Made by a program: the position numbers and the translations under genes. From positions 1-64,000 of the IMG/VR virus record IMGVR_UViG_3300036985_009306: a stretch of DNA of 64,000 nt. One strand, 5' to 3'. The stretch's first letter is position 1. The number at the start of each line of letters is the position of its first letter. Shown piece after piece: positions 39,510 through 48,201 of the stretch. The notes beneath the pieces were generated by a model. It worked only from the letters and a program-made list of their open reading frames with translations, did not search any database and was not told the origin of the DNA. This DNA comes from a virus.

Positions 39510-40256
39510 ATGCTTTGTGATGAGAAAAAATTTCTTGATAGTATGTATTCTACTTATAGACTTAAAATGTCTTCACAAAATAGGATAATTAGAGAATTAG
39601 TAATAAAAAACATCATGCCATATATTGAGATTGATAAGTTTGTAGGTTTGCAATTGGGATGTGCAGATGGATATGAGACTAAATTACTTGCTAAATTATT
39701 GAAACAATTAGATGTTCTTGAGGGTTCAACAAAATTTATTAATGATGTCCGAAAAAAAAATATATCAAAAGTTGATTTAATTTATTCATTATTTGAAGAA
39801 TTTCAAACACCAAAAGATAAAAAATATGATATTGTTTTTGCAACATTTGTGCTTGAACATGTTTTTGATCCAACTTTGTTGTTAAAAAAAATAAGAAATG
39901 TTCTTAATGAAAATGGTCTGCTTTATATTGTTGTTCCAAATGCTAGAGCATTATCACGACAATTGGCTCTTCATATGGGAATTTTAAAAAATTTATATGA
40001 GTTAACTCCAAATGATTTAGGACATGGACACAGACGTGTTTTTGATCGTAATTCTCTGAATAAATTATTAGAATCATGTAATTTTCAGACAATTGCTCAA
40101 AGTGGAATTATGTTAAAAATACTAGCTGATTTTCAAATGGATAAGCTTATTGATTCTAATATTCTTAAATCTGAACATATAAATGGGTTATATTCTCTTG
40201 GTTTAGAGCATCCTGATCTTTGTGGTGCAATTTACAGTATTTGTAAAAATGTTTGA
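39510..40256 (+). CDS. Class I SAM methyltransferase, 248 aa
   Basis: ATG 39510 with AGAAGGA upstream. FVGLQLGCADGYETKLLAK is the SAM-binding strand-loop, then YDIVFATFVLEHVFDPTLLL and ENGLLYIVVPNARALSRQL, typical of the Methyltransf_11/23 group. The final helix-rich part (GHRRVFDRNSLNKLLES) agrees. It probably methylates a sugar of the same glycan. Its stop overlaps the open frame of the GT11 gene. Confidence 0.82.
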   Translation: MLCDEKKFLDSMYSTYRLKMSSQNRIIRELVIKNIMPYIEIDKFVGLQLGCADGYETKLLAKLLKQLDVLEGSTKFINDVRKKNISKVDLIYSLFEEFQTPKDKKYDIVFATFVLEHVFDPTLLLKKIRNVLNENGLLYIVVPNARALSRQLALHMGILKNLYELTPNDLGHGHRRVFDRNSLNKLLESCNFQTIAQSGIMLKILADFQMDKLIDSNILKSEHINGLYSLGLEHPDLCGAIYSICKNV

Positions 40257-40291
40257 ACTTTTTAAATTTTCTTGTCATGAGAGAAAAGCAA

Positions 40292-41179
40292 ATGATAACA
40301 TTTAGTAATTTAGGAGCTTTTGGAAGATTAGGTAATCAATTGTTTCAATATGCGATATTATTATCAGTTGGTGCAGAAAATGATTATGAAGTAAAAATAC
40401 CGAAACTTGATGATAAAGAATGGCATGGACAAAAGTGTTTATTAAAAAATTTTAATATCAAAGCAAAGACATTAGATTGTAATGACGTAATAAAATATTT
40501 TTATAATGAATTAGAACGTTCAAAAGGTCTATATGATCCAACAGTAGGTCTATATGATCCAACAGTTTTTAATGTCCCTGACAATTCAGATTTATTTGGA
40601 TATTTTGGTGATTATCGATATTTAAAAAAACATGAAGATTTGATAATAAATGAGATGTCCCTTAAAGAGAATATTTTAGAAAAAAATAGAAAAAGGTTTT
40701 TTGAAATAAAACAAAAATATGCTGATTGTTTAATAATTTCACTTCATATAAGACGTGGTGATACTGCTTTAGATATGTATAGTAAAAAAGAAACTCTTGA
40801 AATACTTGACATTAATTCTCCTTGGCAAATATATTTCTCTAATGCAAGGAAGATGTTTGACAATAAAAAATGTAAATTTTTAGTTTTTACAGGAGGATCA
40901 CATTCTAACAATAATGAGCTTGATTATATATGGTGCAAGAGAAATTTGAAAGGTGATGAATTTATTTATTGTGATGATAATATTGATAATCCGATAGATG
41001 ATTTTGCTATGATGTACCTTTGTGACGCACATATTTTATCTGCATCATCAACATTAAGTTGGTGGGTTGGGTTTTTAGACAAAAAAAATGATAAGATTAC
41101 TATTGCACCTGAAAAATATTGGTTTTTAACAAAAGCAATGCATGAAGGATTTTATCCTGATAATTTTATTTTAGTATAA
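40292..41179 (+). CDS. GT11 alpha-1,2-fucosyltransferase-like enzyme
   Basis: The frame is open from a TTG at 40253, but ATG 40292 gives the usual opening (MITFSNLGAFGRLGNQLFQY) and has GAGAG about 9 bases upstream; 295 residues. The catalytic motif ISLHIRRGDTALDMY (HxRRGD) and the C-terminal ILSASSTLSWWVGFL (SxxSWW) define family GT11, which transfers fucose from GDP-fucose. Near residue 75 there is a tandem 7-residue repeat (GLYDPTV twice) from a 21-bp DNA duplication. It suggests a fucose or galactose-like deoxy sugar in the product; no GDP-fucose synthesis gene is seen here. Confidence 0.82.
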   Translation: MITFSNLGAFGRLGNQLFQYAILLSVGAENDYEVKIPKLDDKEWHGQKCLLKNFNIKAKTLDCNDVIKYFYNELERSKGLYDPTVGLYDPTVFNVPDNSDLFGYFGDYRYLKKHEDLIINEMSLKENILEKNRKRFFEIKQKYADCLIISLHIRRGDTALDMYSKKETLEILDINSPWQIYFSNARKMFDNKKCKFLVFTGGSHSNNNELDYIWCKRNLKGDEFIYCDDNIDNPIDDFAMMYLCDAHILSASSTLSWWVGFLDKKNDKITIAPEKYWFLTKAMHEGFYPDNFILV

Positions 41180-41182
41180 ATT

Positions 41183-41854
41183 ATGAAATTAGAAGACATA
41201 AGAATACATTGTATAGGAGATAGTCATGTTTCAGTTTTTACAGGAAAAGATACAATAAGCAAAGGTTGGCCTTGTCCACAAGATTCAATACAATATTTTC
41301 ATACTTATTGGCTTGGACCAGTATTAGCATATAATCTTTATTCTGTTGGACATCAATCAAGGTTGAATTTGTTTAATGTTTTAGAAAGTATTTCTAAAAG
41401 TGATTATGTGATGCTTTGTGCAGGAGAAATTGATTGTAGGATGCATTTGATTAGACAAAAAGAATTACAAAACAAATCATTAGAAGAAATTGTACAAGAA
41501 TGTGTATGTAGATATTTTCAAGTGATTTTAGAAATAAAAAATATGGGATTTAAAGTGATAATATGGGGAGTACCAGGTACAGCAAATATTGATTGTTTTG
41601 AATTAAAAGATAAAAATACTTTTCCTCATTATGGCACGTATAAGGAAAGAAATCAGGCTACAAAAATTTTTAATAACAAAATAGAATATTTATGTAAATT
41701 AAATGATGTTTTATTTTTATCTATTTTTGATGATCTAATTGATGACAATGGAAAAACTAAAATAACAGAATATTATATGGATGAGTTTCATGTAAGTCAG
41801 AAAGTAATGCCTTTGATAATTAGTAAACTTAAAAATGTTTTAAACAAAGAATGA
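41183..41854 (+). CDS. SGNH/GDSL-type hydrolase, 223 aa
   Basis: ATG 41183. The motif set IHCIGDSHVSVFTG (block I with the candidate Ser), YVMLCAGEIDCRMHL (block III-like), and YYMDEFHVSQKVMP (D-x-x-H block V) is that of SGNH hydrolases, which remove or transfer acyl groups on glycans. No signal peptide is present. In glycan clusters such proteins act as O-acetylesterases or acyltransferases. Its stop overlaps the next frame. Confidence 0.72.
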   Translation: MKLEDIRIHCIGDSHVSVFTGKDTISKGWPCPQDSIQYFHTYWLGPVLAYNLYSVGHQSRLNLFNVLESISKSDYVMLCAGEIDCRMHLIRQKELQNKSLEEIVQECVCRYFQVILEIKNMGFKVIIWGVPGTANIDCFELKDKNTFPHYGTYKERNQATKIFNNKIEYLCKLNDVLFLSIFDDLIDDNGKTKITEYYMDEFHVSQKVMPLIISKLKNVLNKE

Positions 41855-41862
41855 GATGTTTT

Positions 41863-42564
41863 ATGAATAAAGAACAATATGAAAATCAATTTATACTTTT
41901 TAAAGAGAAATCTAAATTGGATGAAAGATTTGTTGTTGAAGAAACAAATAAATACATGATATTGAATGAAGACACTTACAAGTGTTCATATGATCAACAT
42001 TACATATATCATACTGCTTGGGCTGCACGTAGAATTTGTGAAAATAAACCCAAAAAACATGTAGATATTTCATCTTCTATTTATTTTTCAACTATTGTTT
42101 CTGCTTTTGTACCTGTAGATTTTTTTGATTATCGTCCTGTTGAACTTGATTTAGAAAACTACAATTCTGGAAAAGCTGATTTGACATGTTTACCTCATTC
42201 TGATAATAGTATACAGTCTTTATCTTGTATGCATGTTTTAGAGCATATTGGTTTAGGAAGATATGGAGATGCAATAGATCCTTTAGGAGATATTGTTGCT
42301 GCAAATGAATTAAAAAGAGTATTGGCTCCTGGAGGAATTCTTTATATGGTTTTACCAGTAGCATCAATAAATAAGATATGTTTTAATGCTCATAGAATTT
42401 ATTCTTTTAAAAGCGTACTTTCTCTTTTTAATGGATTGGTTTTAAAAAGTAATACTTTACTTTCATTATTTTCTAATAAAAGTGCTTTTATAAAAAATGC
42501 TTCAGAAAATGACTATAACCAACAAACTTATGGTTGTGGTTGTTTTGAGTTTCAAAAAATATAG
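41863..42564 (+). CDS. DUF268-type SAM methyltransferase-like protein
   Basis: ATG 41863 gives 233 residues; ATG 41851, overlapping the upstream TGA, adds MRCF and cannot be excluded. The protein has HVDISSSIYFSTIVSAFV, FFDYRPVELDLENYNSGKAD, LSCMHVLEHIGLGRYGDAID and LKRVLAPGGILYMVLPV, the pattern of DUF268 (a methyltransferase-like family found in O-antigen loci). No classical GxGxG loop is present, as usual for the family. Likely modifies a sugar in the same pathway. Confidence 0.72.
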   Translation: MNKEQYENQFILFKEKSKLDERFVVEETNKYMILNEDTYKCSYDQHYIYHTAWAARRICENKPKKHVDISSSIYFSTIVSAFVPVDFFDYRPVELDLENYNSGKADLTCLPHSDNSIQSLSCMHVLEHIGLGRYGDAIDPLGDIVAANELKRVLAPGGILYMVLPVASINKICFNAHRIYSFKSVLSLFNGLVLKSNTLLSLFSNKSAFIKNASENDYNQQTYGCGCFEFQKI

Positions 42565-42575
42565 AAAAATTTGTT

Positions 42576-43085
42576 ATGCCTGCAACTATAGAAACTTATT
42601 GTATAGCATATGAATTTTCAACTAAATCCACTTTTCTTGAATTGGGTGGATTTTTAGGTGATGGAATATTGAAAGCACTTAATGTAGGTTTTAAAAATGT
42701 GATTTCTGTAGAATTATCAGAAGATTTATGTATGTTTTTAAAAAAAAGGTTTGTAAGTGATAAAAAAGTTATGATTGTACAAGGGGATGTTGAAAATGTA
42801 TTACCCGACATAATTAAAGACTTGAATGAACCATGTGCTATTATGTTAGATGCGCATTATAGTGGAAATGGTACAGTACGAGGTATTCATGATGACCCCA
42901 TAATTGAAGAACTTAGCATAATTGGTAGTAGTAAATTTAAAAATCATGTTTTAATGATAGATGATATGAGACTTCTTAATGATGAACAAATAAGAAAAAA
43001 AGTGCTTGAAATAAATCAAAATTATACTTTTATGTATGCTGAAGGTCACGTGAAAGATGATGTTCTCATCTGTTACATGAAATAA
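42576..43085 (+). CDS. SAM methyltransferase-like protein, 169 aa
   Basis: ATG 42576. STFLELGGFLGDGILKAL resembles the SAM loop, VISVELSEDLCMFLKKRF the second strand with its acidic end, IVQGDVENVLPDIIKDL the third, and AIMLDAHYSGNGTV and VLMIDDMRLLNDEQI complete the fold. The Asp pair near 90 and 125 may bind metal, as in small-molecule O-methyltransferases. It is shorter than most; the substrate is unknown. Confidence 0.68.
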   Translation: MPATIETYCIAYEFSTKSTFLELGGFLGDGILKALNVGFKNVISVELSEDLCMFLKKRFVSDKKVMIVQGDVENVLPDIIKDLNEPCAIMLDAHYSGNGTVRGIHDDPIIEELSIIGSSKFKNHVLMIDDMRLLNDEQIRKKVLEINQNYTFMYAEGHVKDDVLICYMK

Positions 43086-43089
43086 TAAA

Positions 43090-46000
43090 ATGAATATATC
43101 TATTGTAATCCCAGTTCATAATCAATGTCAATTGTTGCAAAATTGCATAAACTCTATTTTTGAAAAAACAAATACTGAGTTTCAAATTATTATTGTAAAT
43201 GATGGTTCTGATGAACAAACAACGAAATTTTGTCATCAACTTTATGAAACAAAGAAAATCAAGAAACTAGTTCATAATCCTGTTGCAAAAGGATTTAGTG
43301 AAAGTTGCAATCAAGGAATTGTTGCAAGTCAAGATTCTGATTATATTTGTCTTTTAAATTCTGACACAAAAATAGTCACAAAAAATTGGTTAGAAAAAGT
43401 GATTTTATGTGGAGAAAGTGATGAAAAAATAGGATGTCTTGGAGTATTATCTAATTGTGCAACTTGGCAATCTATAGGTAAAAACTTTGTCAAAGAAAGT
43501 GAAATACAAAAATATGGTGATTTGATCGTTTCTCTTTCAGAAAATCAATATCCCAGAACTAATTTGATTAATGGATTTTGTTTTTTTATTAAAACTAATG
43601 TTCAAAAACAAGTTGGACTTTTAGATGTTCAAGTTTTCCCTCATTATGGAAGTGAAGATGATTTTGCTTTAAGAATTAGACAAAAAGGATATGAGCTGGC
43701 AATTGTTGATAATGTCTATGTCTATCACTATTCTAATCAGTCTTATAAAGAAAAAAGAGAAAAAATAATGCATTATTCTTTGCCCAATTTATTAAAGAAA
43801 TGGGGAAACAAAAGAATAGTTCAAGATACAAATGTGTCAAATAATTCATTAAATTATTTAAAAAAGAAAATCAATGAATATTTTTCTTCTATGTCTTGTG
43901 ACATTATTATTGTTGTTCATAATGCTTTATCATATCTTAAAAAATGTATAGAAAGTATTCAAAAATACACTGATTATGAGCATAATATCTTTATTGTAGA
44001 TAATAACTCAAATGAAGAAACTAAATCTTATTTAAAAAGTCTTAAACATGTTCAAATTATTTCAAATAAGAAAAACTATGGTTTTGGTTATTCTAACAAT
44101 CAAGCAATAAGAAAATCAAAATCTAAATATGTATGTTTTTTAAACAGTGATACGATAGTTACGAAGAACTGGTTGACAAATTTGATTGAGTGTTTAGAAA
44201 AAAATAATGCAGGAATTGTAGGTCCAATTTCAAATGAAGTATCATCTGAACTACAAAAGGTAGATTATCTTTATGATGATAATGATGAAAATATTCAAGA
44301 TTTTGCAGAAAAAAGATACTTACAATATAAAGACAAAGTTGCAGAGTATAACAGACTTATTGGCTTTTGCATGGTCATGAAGAGAGAAGTCTTACAGAAG
44401 ACAGGATGTTTTGATGATAGATATAGATTTAATTTTGAAGATGATGATTTATGTTTAAGAACTGTAGAACAGGGATATAGACTTTATTGTTCATTTGGTG
44501 TATTTATATATCATTATGCAGGACAATCATTTAAAGAAAAATCAATAAACGTAGACTATAATAATATGCTTGAAACTAGTAGAGACTTATACAAAAAGAA
44601 ATGGTATGAAACTCAAAAAATAAAGTTTATTAATGAAAAAAAAGATAATATTTCAATAATCTATCTTTTAGAGTCAAATTCACCAAGTGGTGGAGTTAAA
44701 GTTGTTTTTGAACATGCAAATAGACTTAAAGATAGAGGTTATAATGTAAAGATATATTGTAGAAGAAATGAAACAGGAACAAATTGGTTTGATTTATATA
44801 CACCTATTGTCTATTTTTCTGAACCTCAAGAAGTTCCTCATTGTGACATTGCAATAGGTACCTATTTTACTACACTTCCTATTCTCCAAAAGATTAATAG
44901 TTCTATTAAAATTCATCTTTGTCAAGGATATGAAGCTTCTCTTTATGACAAAGTCAAAGAAAAAATGTTAATTTCTACTATACAAGATAATTATAAAAGT
45001 ATTAAAGAAAAAATAGTAGTCTCTAAATGGTTAAAAGAAATAATTGATAAAGAATACAAAATAGATTCTTATTATGTACCAAATGGTCTTGATCAATATG
45101 TGTTTTCATTTTCAAAACATCAAAGAAATAGAACACCGAGAATTCTTATTGTAGGAAATTATGGGCTTCAAATTAAAGGAGTAGCAATAGCTTTAAAAGC
45201 TGCAGAAGAATATTTAAAAGCTCATTCTCGTAATGAACCAATAATGCATCGTCAAGTTTATACAGCAATAAAAATTGTTAATAAAAAAGTTCAAGGAACG
45301 ATTGTAAGACTTGCATCTGAAAAAACTCAATTTGATGATAAATGTGAATTTCATGATATGTCAAAGATGACACAAGATGAGATTGCTAAAGTTTATGAAT
45401 CTTGTGATGTAACTCTTTGTGCCTCTTATAAAGTTGAAGGTTTTAGTTTACCACCTTTAGAATCTATGGCTAGTGGAACTCCTGTAATAACAACAGACTG
45501 TGGGGGTATAAATGATTATGCAATAAATAATGAAAATTCAATTATTGTACCTCCTGGTGATGTAAAAGCATTACAACAAGGTCTTGAGATGGTATTATCT
45601 AATAACGAGTTGTATTCTCGTTTGGTAGAGAATGGTTTAAAAACAGCCAATGAATATCCATGGTATAAACAAATAGATATACTTGAGGGATTTCTGCATA
45701 GGCTCTATTATAAACAAATTGCTCTGAGTAGAGAACAGCTGTCTGTATGTATGATTGTAAAGAATGAGCAATTGTGTTTAGCAAATTGTTTGGAATCTAT
45801 TAAGGGTCTTGCAAACGAAATAATAATTGTAGATACTGGTTCTACGGATGACACTATAAGAATAGCTAAAAGTTTTGGAGCAAAAATTTTTCATTTTGAG
45901 TGGATTGATGATTTCTCTGCTGCTAGAAATTTTGCTCTAGAAAAAGTGACTCAGTCTTGGACTTTTATTCTGGATGCTGATGAAGTAATAAGTCCAGTAG

Positions 46001-46962
46001 ATATATCAAAAATAAGAAATTTATTGAAACAAAATAAAGCTTATAGTTTTGTTTCTAGAAATTATGTTAATTCTACAAATATTGAAGATGTAGTTTGTTG
46101 TAAAGGTGAATACAAAAATGAAGAGAAAGATTTTGTTGGATGGTGTAGATCAGGTAAAGTTAGATTATTTCCTACGACAAAAGGTGCAAAGTTTAATGGG
46201 CAAATACATGAGCTAGTAGAAGATTCATTAGAAGAATTAAATATTAAAATTGAGATGTGTGATATTCCAGTTCATCATTATGGTTATCTTAAACAAAATA
46301 AAGAAAAAGGTGAGATATATTTAAAGTTGGGGAAGAATAAAGCAAAAGTTGGCGATAAGAAAGCACTTTATGAATTAGCATCGCAATATATGGCACTTAA
46401 TAATTATGATGAATCACTTGTTGTTTGGAGAAGATTGTTGTCAATAGAACCTAAAAATTATGATTATTTGTCACATATAGGAACTGTATTTAACTTGTTA
46501 AATGATTATGATCAAGCAGAGAAATATTTTCTTAAGTCTATTTCTATATGTCAATCTGAATATGCTTTTAAGCATTTAGCGATTTGTTATTCAAAATTAG
46601 ATAGATATAATGATGCATATTTAACGTTTAAAAAGATTGTTTATAAGACTGATGATTTGAAAACAATGGCAGATTTTGCATATTGTTGTAATACATTAAA
46701 GAAATATGACGAAGCGATTTCTATTTTAGAAAAATGTTTGAAAATTAATAGAGAAATAACTGTGTCTTGGGGGCTGTTAGAATCAGCTTATAATGAGAAG
46801 GGAATAGAGTTTGCAAGTGCAAATAACCTTAATCAAGCATTGGTGATGTTCAAAAAAGCTTTAGATTTAGATTGTAGATTTGAAGCAGCTCAAACAAATC
46901 TAAATGTGGTCAATAAACTTTTAAGTACTGGGTCATTTTCTAAAAGTTTTATCAAAGTTTAA
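43090..46962 (+). CDS. GT2-GT2-GT4-GT2-TPR fusion glycosyltransferase, 1290 aa
   Basis: ATG 43090. GT2 module 1 occupies about residues 1-235 (NISIVIPVHNQCQLLQNCI, CLLNSDTKIVTKNW, GSEDDFALRIRQKGYEL). Module 2 is near 270-500 (CDIIIVVHNALSYLKKCIE, VCFLNSDTIVTKNW, NFEDDDLCLRTVEQGY). A GT-B family 4 module lies near 520-875 (SNSPSGGVKVVFEHAN, YKVEGFSLPPLESMASGTPV). Module 4 near 883-1090 is a SunS-like GT2 (LSVCMIVKNEQLCLANCLES, IIIVDTGSTDDTIRIAK, ILDADEV). The last 200 residues are TPR-like helices (YELASQYMALNNYDESLVVW). This is a one-chain glycan assembly enzyme; the SunS/TPR end suggests a protein acceptor. Confidence 0.85.
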   Translation: MNISIVIPVHNQCQLLQNCINSIFEKTNTEFQIIIVNDGSDEQTTKFCHQLYETKKIKKLVHNPVAKGFSESCNQGIVASQDSDYICLLNSDTKIVTKNWLEKVILCGESDEKIGCLGVLSNCATWQSIGKNFVKESEIQKYGDLIVSLSENQYPRTNLINGFCFFIKTNVQKQVGLLDVQVFPHYGSEDDFALRIRQKGYELAIVDNVYVYHYSNQSYKEKREKIMHYSLPNLLKKWGNKRIVQDTNVSNNSLNYLKKKINEYFSSMSCDIIIVVHNALSYLKKCIESIQKYTDYEHNIFIVDNNSNEETKSYLKSLKHVQIISNKKNYGFGYSNNQAIRKSKSKYVCFLNSDTIVTKNWLTNLIECLEKNNAGIVGPISNEVSSELQKVDYLYDDNDENIQDFAEKRYLQYKDKVAEYNRLIGFCMVMKREVLQKTGCFDDRYRFNFEDDDLCLRTVEQGYRLYCSFGVFIYHYAGQSFKEKSINVDYNNMLETSRDLYKKKWYETQKIKFINEKKDNISIIYLLESNSPSGGVKVVFEHANRLKDRGYNVKIYCRRNETGTNWFDLYTPIVYFSEPQEVPHCDIAIGTYFTTLPILQKINSSIKIHLCQGYEASLYDKVKEKMLISTIQDNYKSIKEKIVVSKWLKEIIDKEYKIDSYYVPNGLDQYVFSFSKHQRNRTPRILIVGNYGLQIKGVAIALKAAEEYLKAHSRNEPIMHRQVYTAIKIVNKKVQGTIVRLASEKTQFDDKCEFHDMSKMTQDEIAKVYESCDVTLCASYKVEGFSLPPLESMASGTPVITTDCGGINDYAINNENSIIVPPGDVKALQQGLEMVLSNNELYSRLVENGLKTANEYPWYKQIDILEGFLHRLYYKQIALSREQLSVCMIVKNEQLCLANCLESIKGLANEIIIVDTGSTDDTIRIAKSFGAKIFHFEWIDDFSAARNFALEKVTQSWTFILDADEVISPVDISKIRNLLKQNKAYSFVSRNYVNSTNIEDVVCCKGEYKNEEKDFVGWCRSGKVRLFPTTKGAKFNGQIHELVEDSLEELNIKIEMCDIPVHHYGYLKQNKEKGEIYLKLGKNKAKVGDKKALYELASQYMALNNYDESLVVWRRLLSIEPKNYDYLSHIGTVFNLLNDYDQAEKYFLKSISICQSEYAFKHLAICYSKLDRYNDAYLTFKKIVYKTDDLKTMADFAYCCNTLKKYDEAISILEKCLKINREITVSWGLLESAYNEKGIEFASANNLNQALVMFKKALDLDCRFEAAQTNLNVVNKLLSTGSFSKSFIKV

Positions 46963-46967
46963 AGAAT

Positions 46968-47348
46968 GTGAGACAAATACCCAAAAATATAAAAGGAAGA
47001 GTAAAAAATTTTTTTGATACATATTTAAAGAGTTTAGCTATTTCAGGAGATGAGAATATTAAAACTGAATTAGCAAAACGAGGCCAAGAAGCCGAAGTTG
47101 AACATTCTATAGGAAAAAATGAAATAGTTTTTACTGTAAAACCAAAGATAGAGAAACTAGAGACAAAAAAGGTTCCAAAAAAGGAAGCTGCAAAGTTTAA
47201 AAAGGTATTAGGTCCTGTACCATTAGAAATGTTAAATCAAGAAATGAGTGATCAAGAGATTTCTGAAGTAGCTGTCGACGAAGCTATGCAGATTACTCAG
47301 GATGATTCATTTAATAAATTTAATGAATTAATAGAAAAAATGTATTAA
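46968..47348 (+). CDS. Hypothetical charged protein, 126 aa, GTG start
   Basis: GTG 46968 follows the previous stop at five bases; an ATG at 46966 is out of frame. The product is Lys/Glu-rich (RQIPKNIKGRVKNFFDTYLK, NEIVFTVKPKIEKLETKKVP) with an acidic helical tail. No motif is recognised. It starts the small-gene group between the glycan block and the fibre. Confidence 0.5.
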   Translation: MRQIPKNIKGRVKNFFDTYLKSLAISGDENIKTELAKRGQEAEVEHSIGKNEIVFTVKPKIEKLETKKVPKKEAAKFKKVLGPVPLEMLNQEMSDQEISEVAVDEAMQITQDDSFNKFNELIEKMY

Positions 47349-47381
47349 TTAAAAGTTATGTGCATTTGGGTAAGGAAAAAA

Positions 47382-47981
47382 ATGAAAAATTTTCAACAAA
47401 CTTTGATGAGAACAATGTGGAAACCTCAAAAAAGATCTGGTATAAGTATGGTAATTAGAGGAAAAATTCTAAATGTAGTTCAATTAATAGACATAAATAG
47501 AACAGTACAATGTGGACAGGAAATAAGTCTTGATGAGTTTGAAGTTAACAGATCAAGAGACTTACAGAATGCTATTAAAAGAGATTGGGTGGAAGTAATA
47601 TTTGATAAATATAAACAAATAGAAAATAGACATGGAACTGAAGATGTTGTTGGTATTGCAAAAAAAATGGCTCAATCAATGGCTGAAGAGATGATAAAGA
47701 ATAGTCCTTTGGTAAAAGAGATAGCAAAAGAAGTTGCAAAAGAAATGTTGTCGGGAATACAAGATAGCTTAAAAGCGCATCCTCAACAAATTGTAATTCA
47801 ACAGGTAGGAGAAAAGAAGATAGATCTTAAGGATTCTGATAACGTTTTTGTAGAATTTAAAGATGAAGAAGTTGGAATGACTTCAAATATAAAAGAGATA
47901 GGAAAAGTTGAGATACAGAAAGATGATCTTACGAGTTCATTAGAGAAAATGAAGAAATTTAGACAAAATCAAAAAGGGTAA
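47382..47981 (+). CDS. Hypothetical helical protein, 199 aa
   Basis: ATG 47382 is preferred over in-frame ATG 47358 because AAGGAAAAAA precedes it. Residues 15-45 are beta (SGISMVIRGKILNVVQLIDI); the middle is a long amphipathic helix (AKKMAQSMAEEMIKNSPLV, KEIAKEVAKEMLSGIQDSL), then an acidic beta segment (DSDNVFVEFKDEEVG). It may oligomerise by coiled coil. Not recognised. Its stop is one base before the next start. Confidence 0.58.
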   Translation: MKNFQQTLMRTMWKPQKRSGISMVIRGKILNVVQLIDINRTVQCGQEISLDEFEVNRSRDLQNAIKRDWVEVIFDKYKQIENRHGTEDVVGIAKKMAQSMAEEMIKNSPLVKEIAKEVAKEMLSGIQDSLKAHPQQIVIQQVGEKKIDLKDSDNVFVEFKDEEVGMTSNIKEIGKVEIQKDDLTSSLEKMKKFRQNQKG

Positions 47982-47982
47982 T

Positions 47983-48180
47983 ATGGACACAGAAAAGTTA
48001 GTTTTTGAAATAATTGCTACAGGTCCTTCAAAGTCTCAAAAAGGTGATGTGGTTCAATATTTGCTTGAACAAGGTTTTTTTGATGATGACAAGTCAATGG
48101 CAGATTCACTGAAGAAGAGAGACAAGCTACCAGGTGGAAATCCAATAGATGTAAAGAAAGAATTTGATAGACAAAATTAA
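47983..48180 (+). CDS. Hypothetical protein, 65 aa
   Basis: ATG 47983 after AAAGGG. The product (MDTEKLVFEIIATGPSKSQ, KGDVVQYLLEQGFFDDDKS) is a small helical protein with a conserved-looking PGGNPIDVKKEFDRQN end. It lies directly in front of the actin-like gene and might be its regulator or adaptor, by position only, as small partners often accompany ParM-type filaments. Confidence 0.5.
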   Translation: MDTEKLVFEIIATGPSKSQKGDVVQYLLEQGFFDDDKSMADSLKKRDKLPGGNPIDVKKEFDRQN

Positions 48181-48201
48181 ATTAATGAAAGGAAAAAATT
48201 C

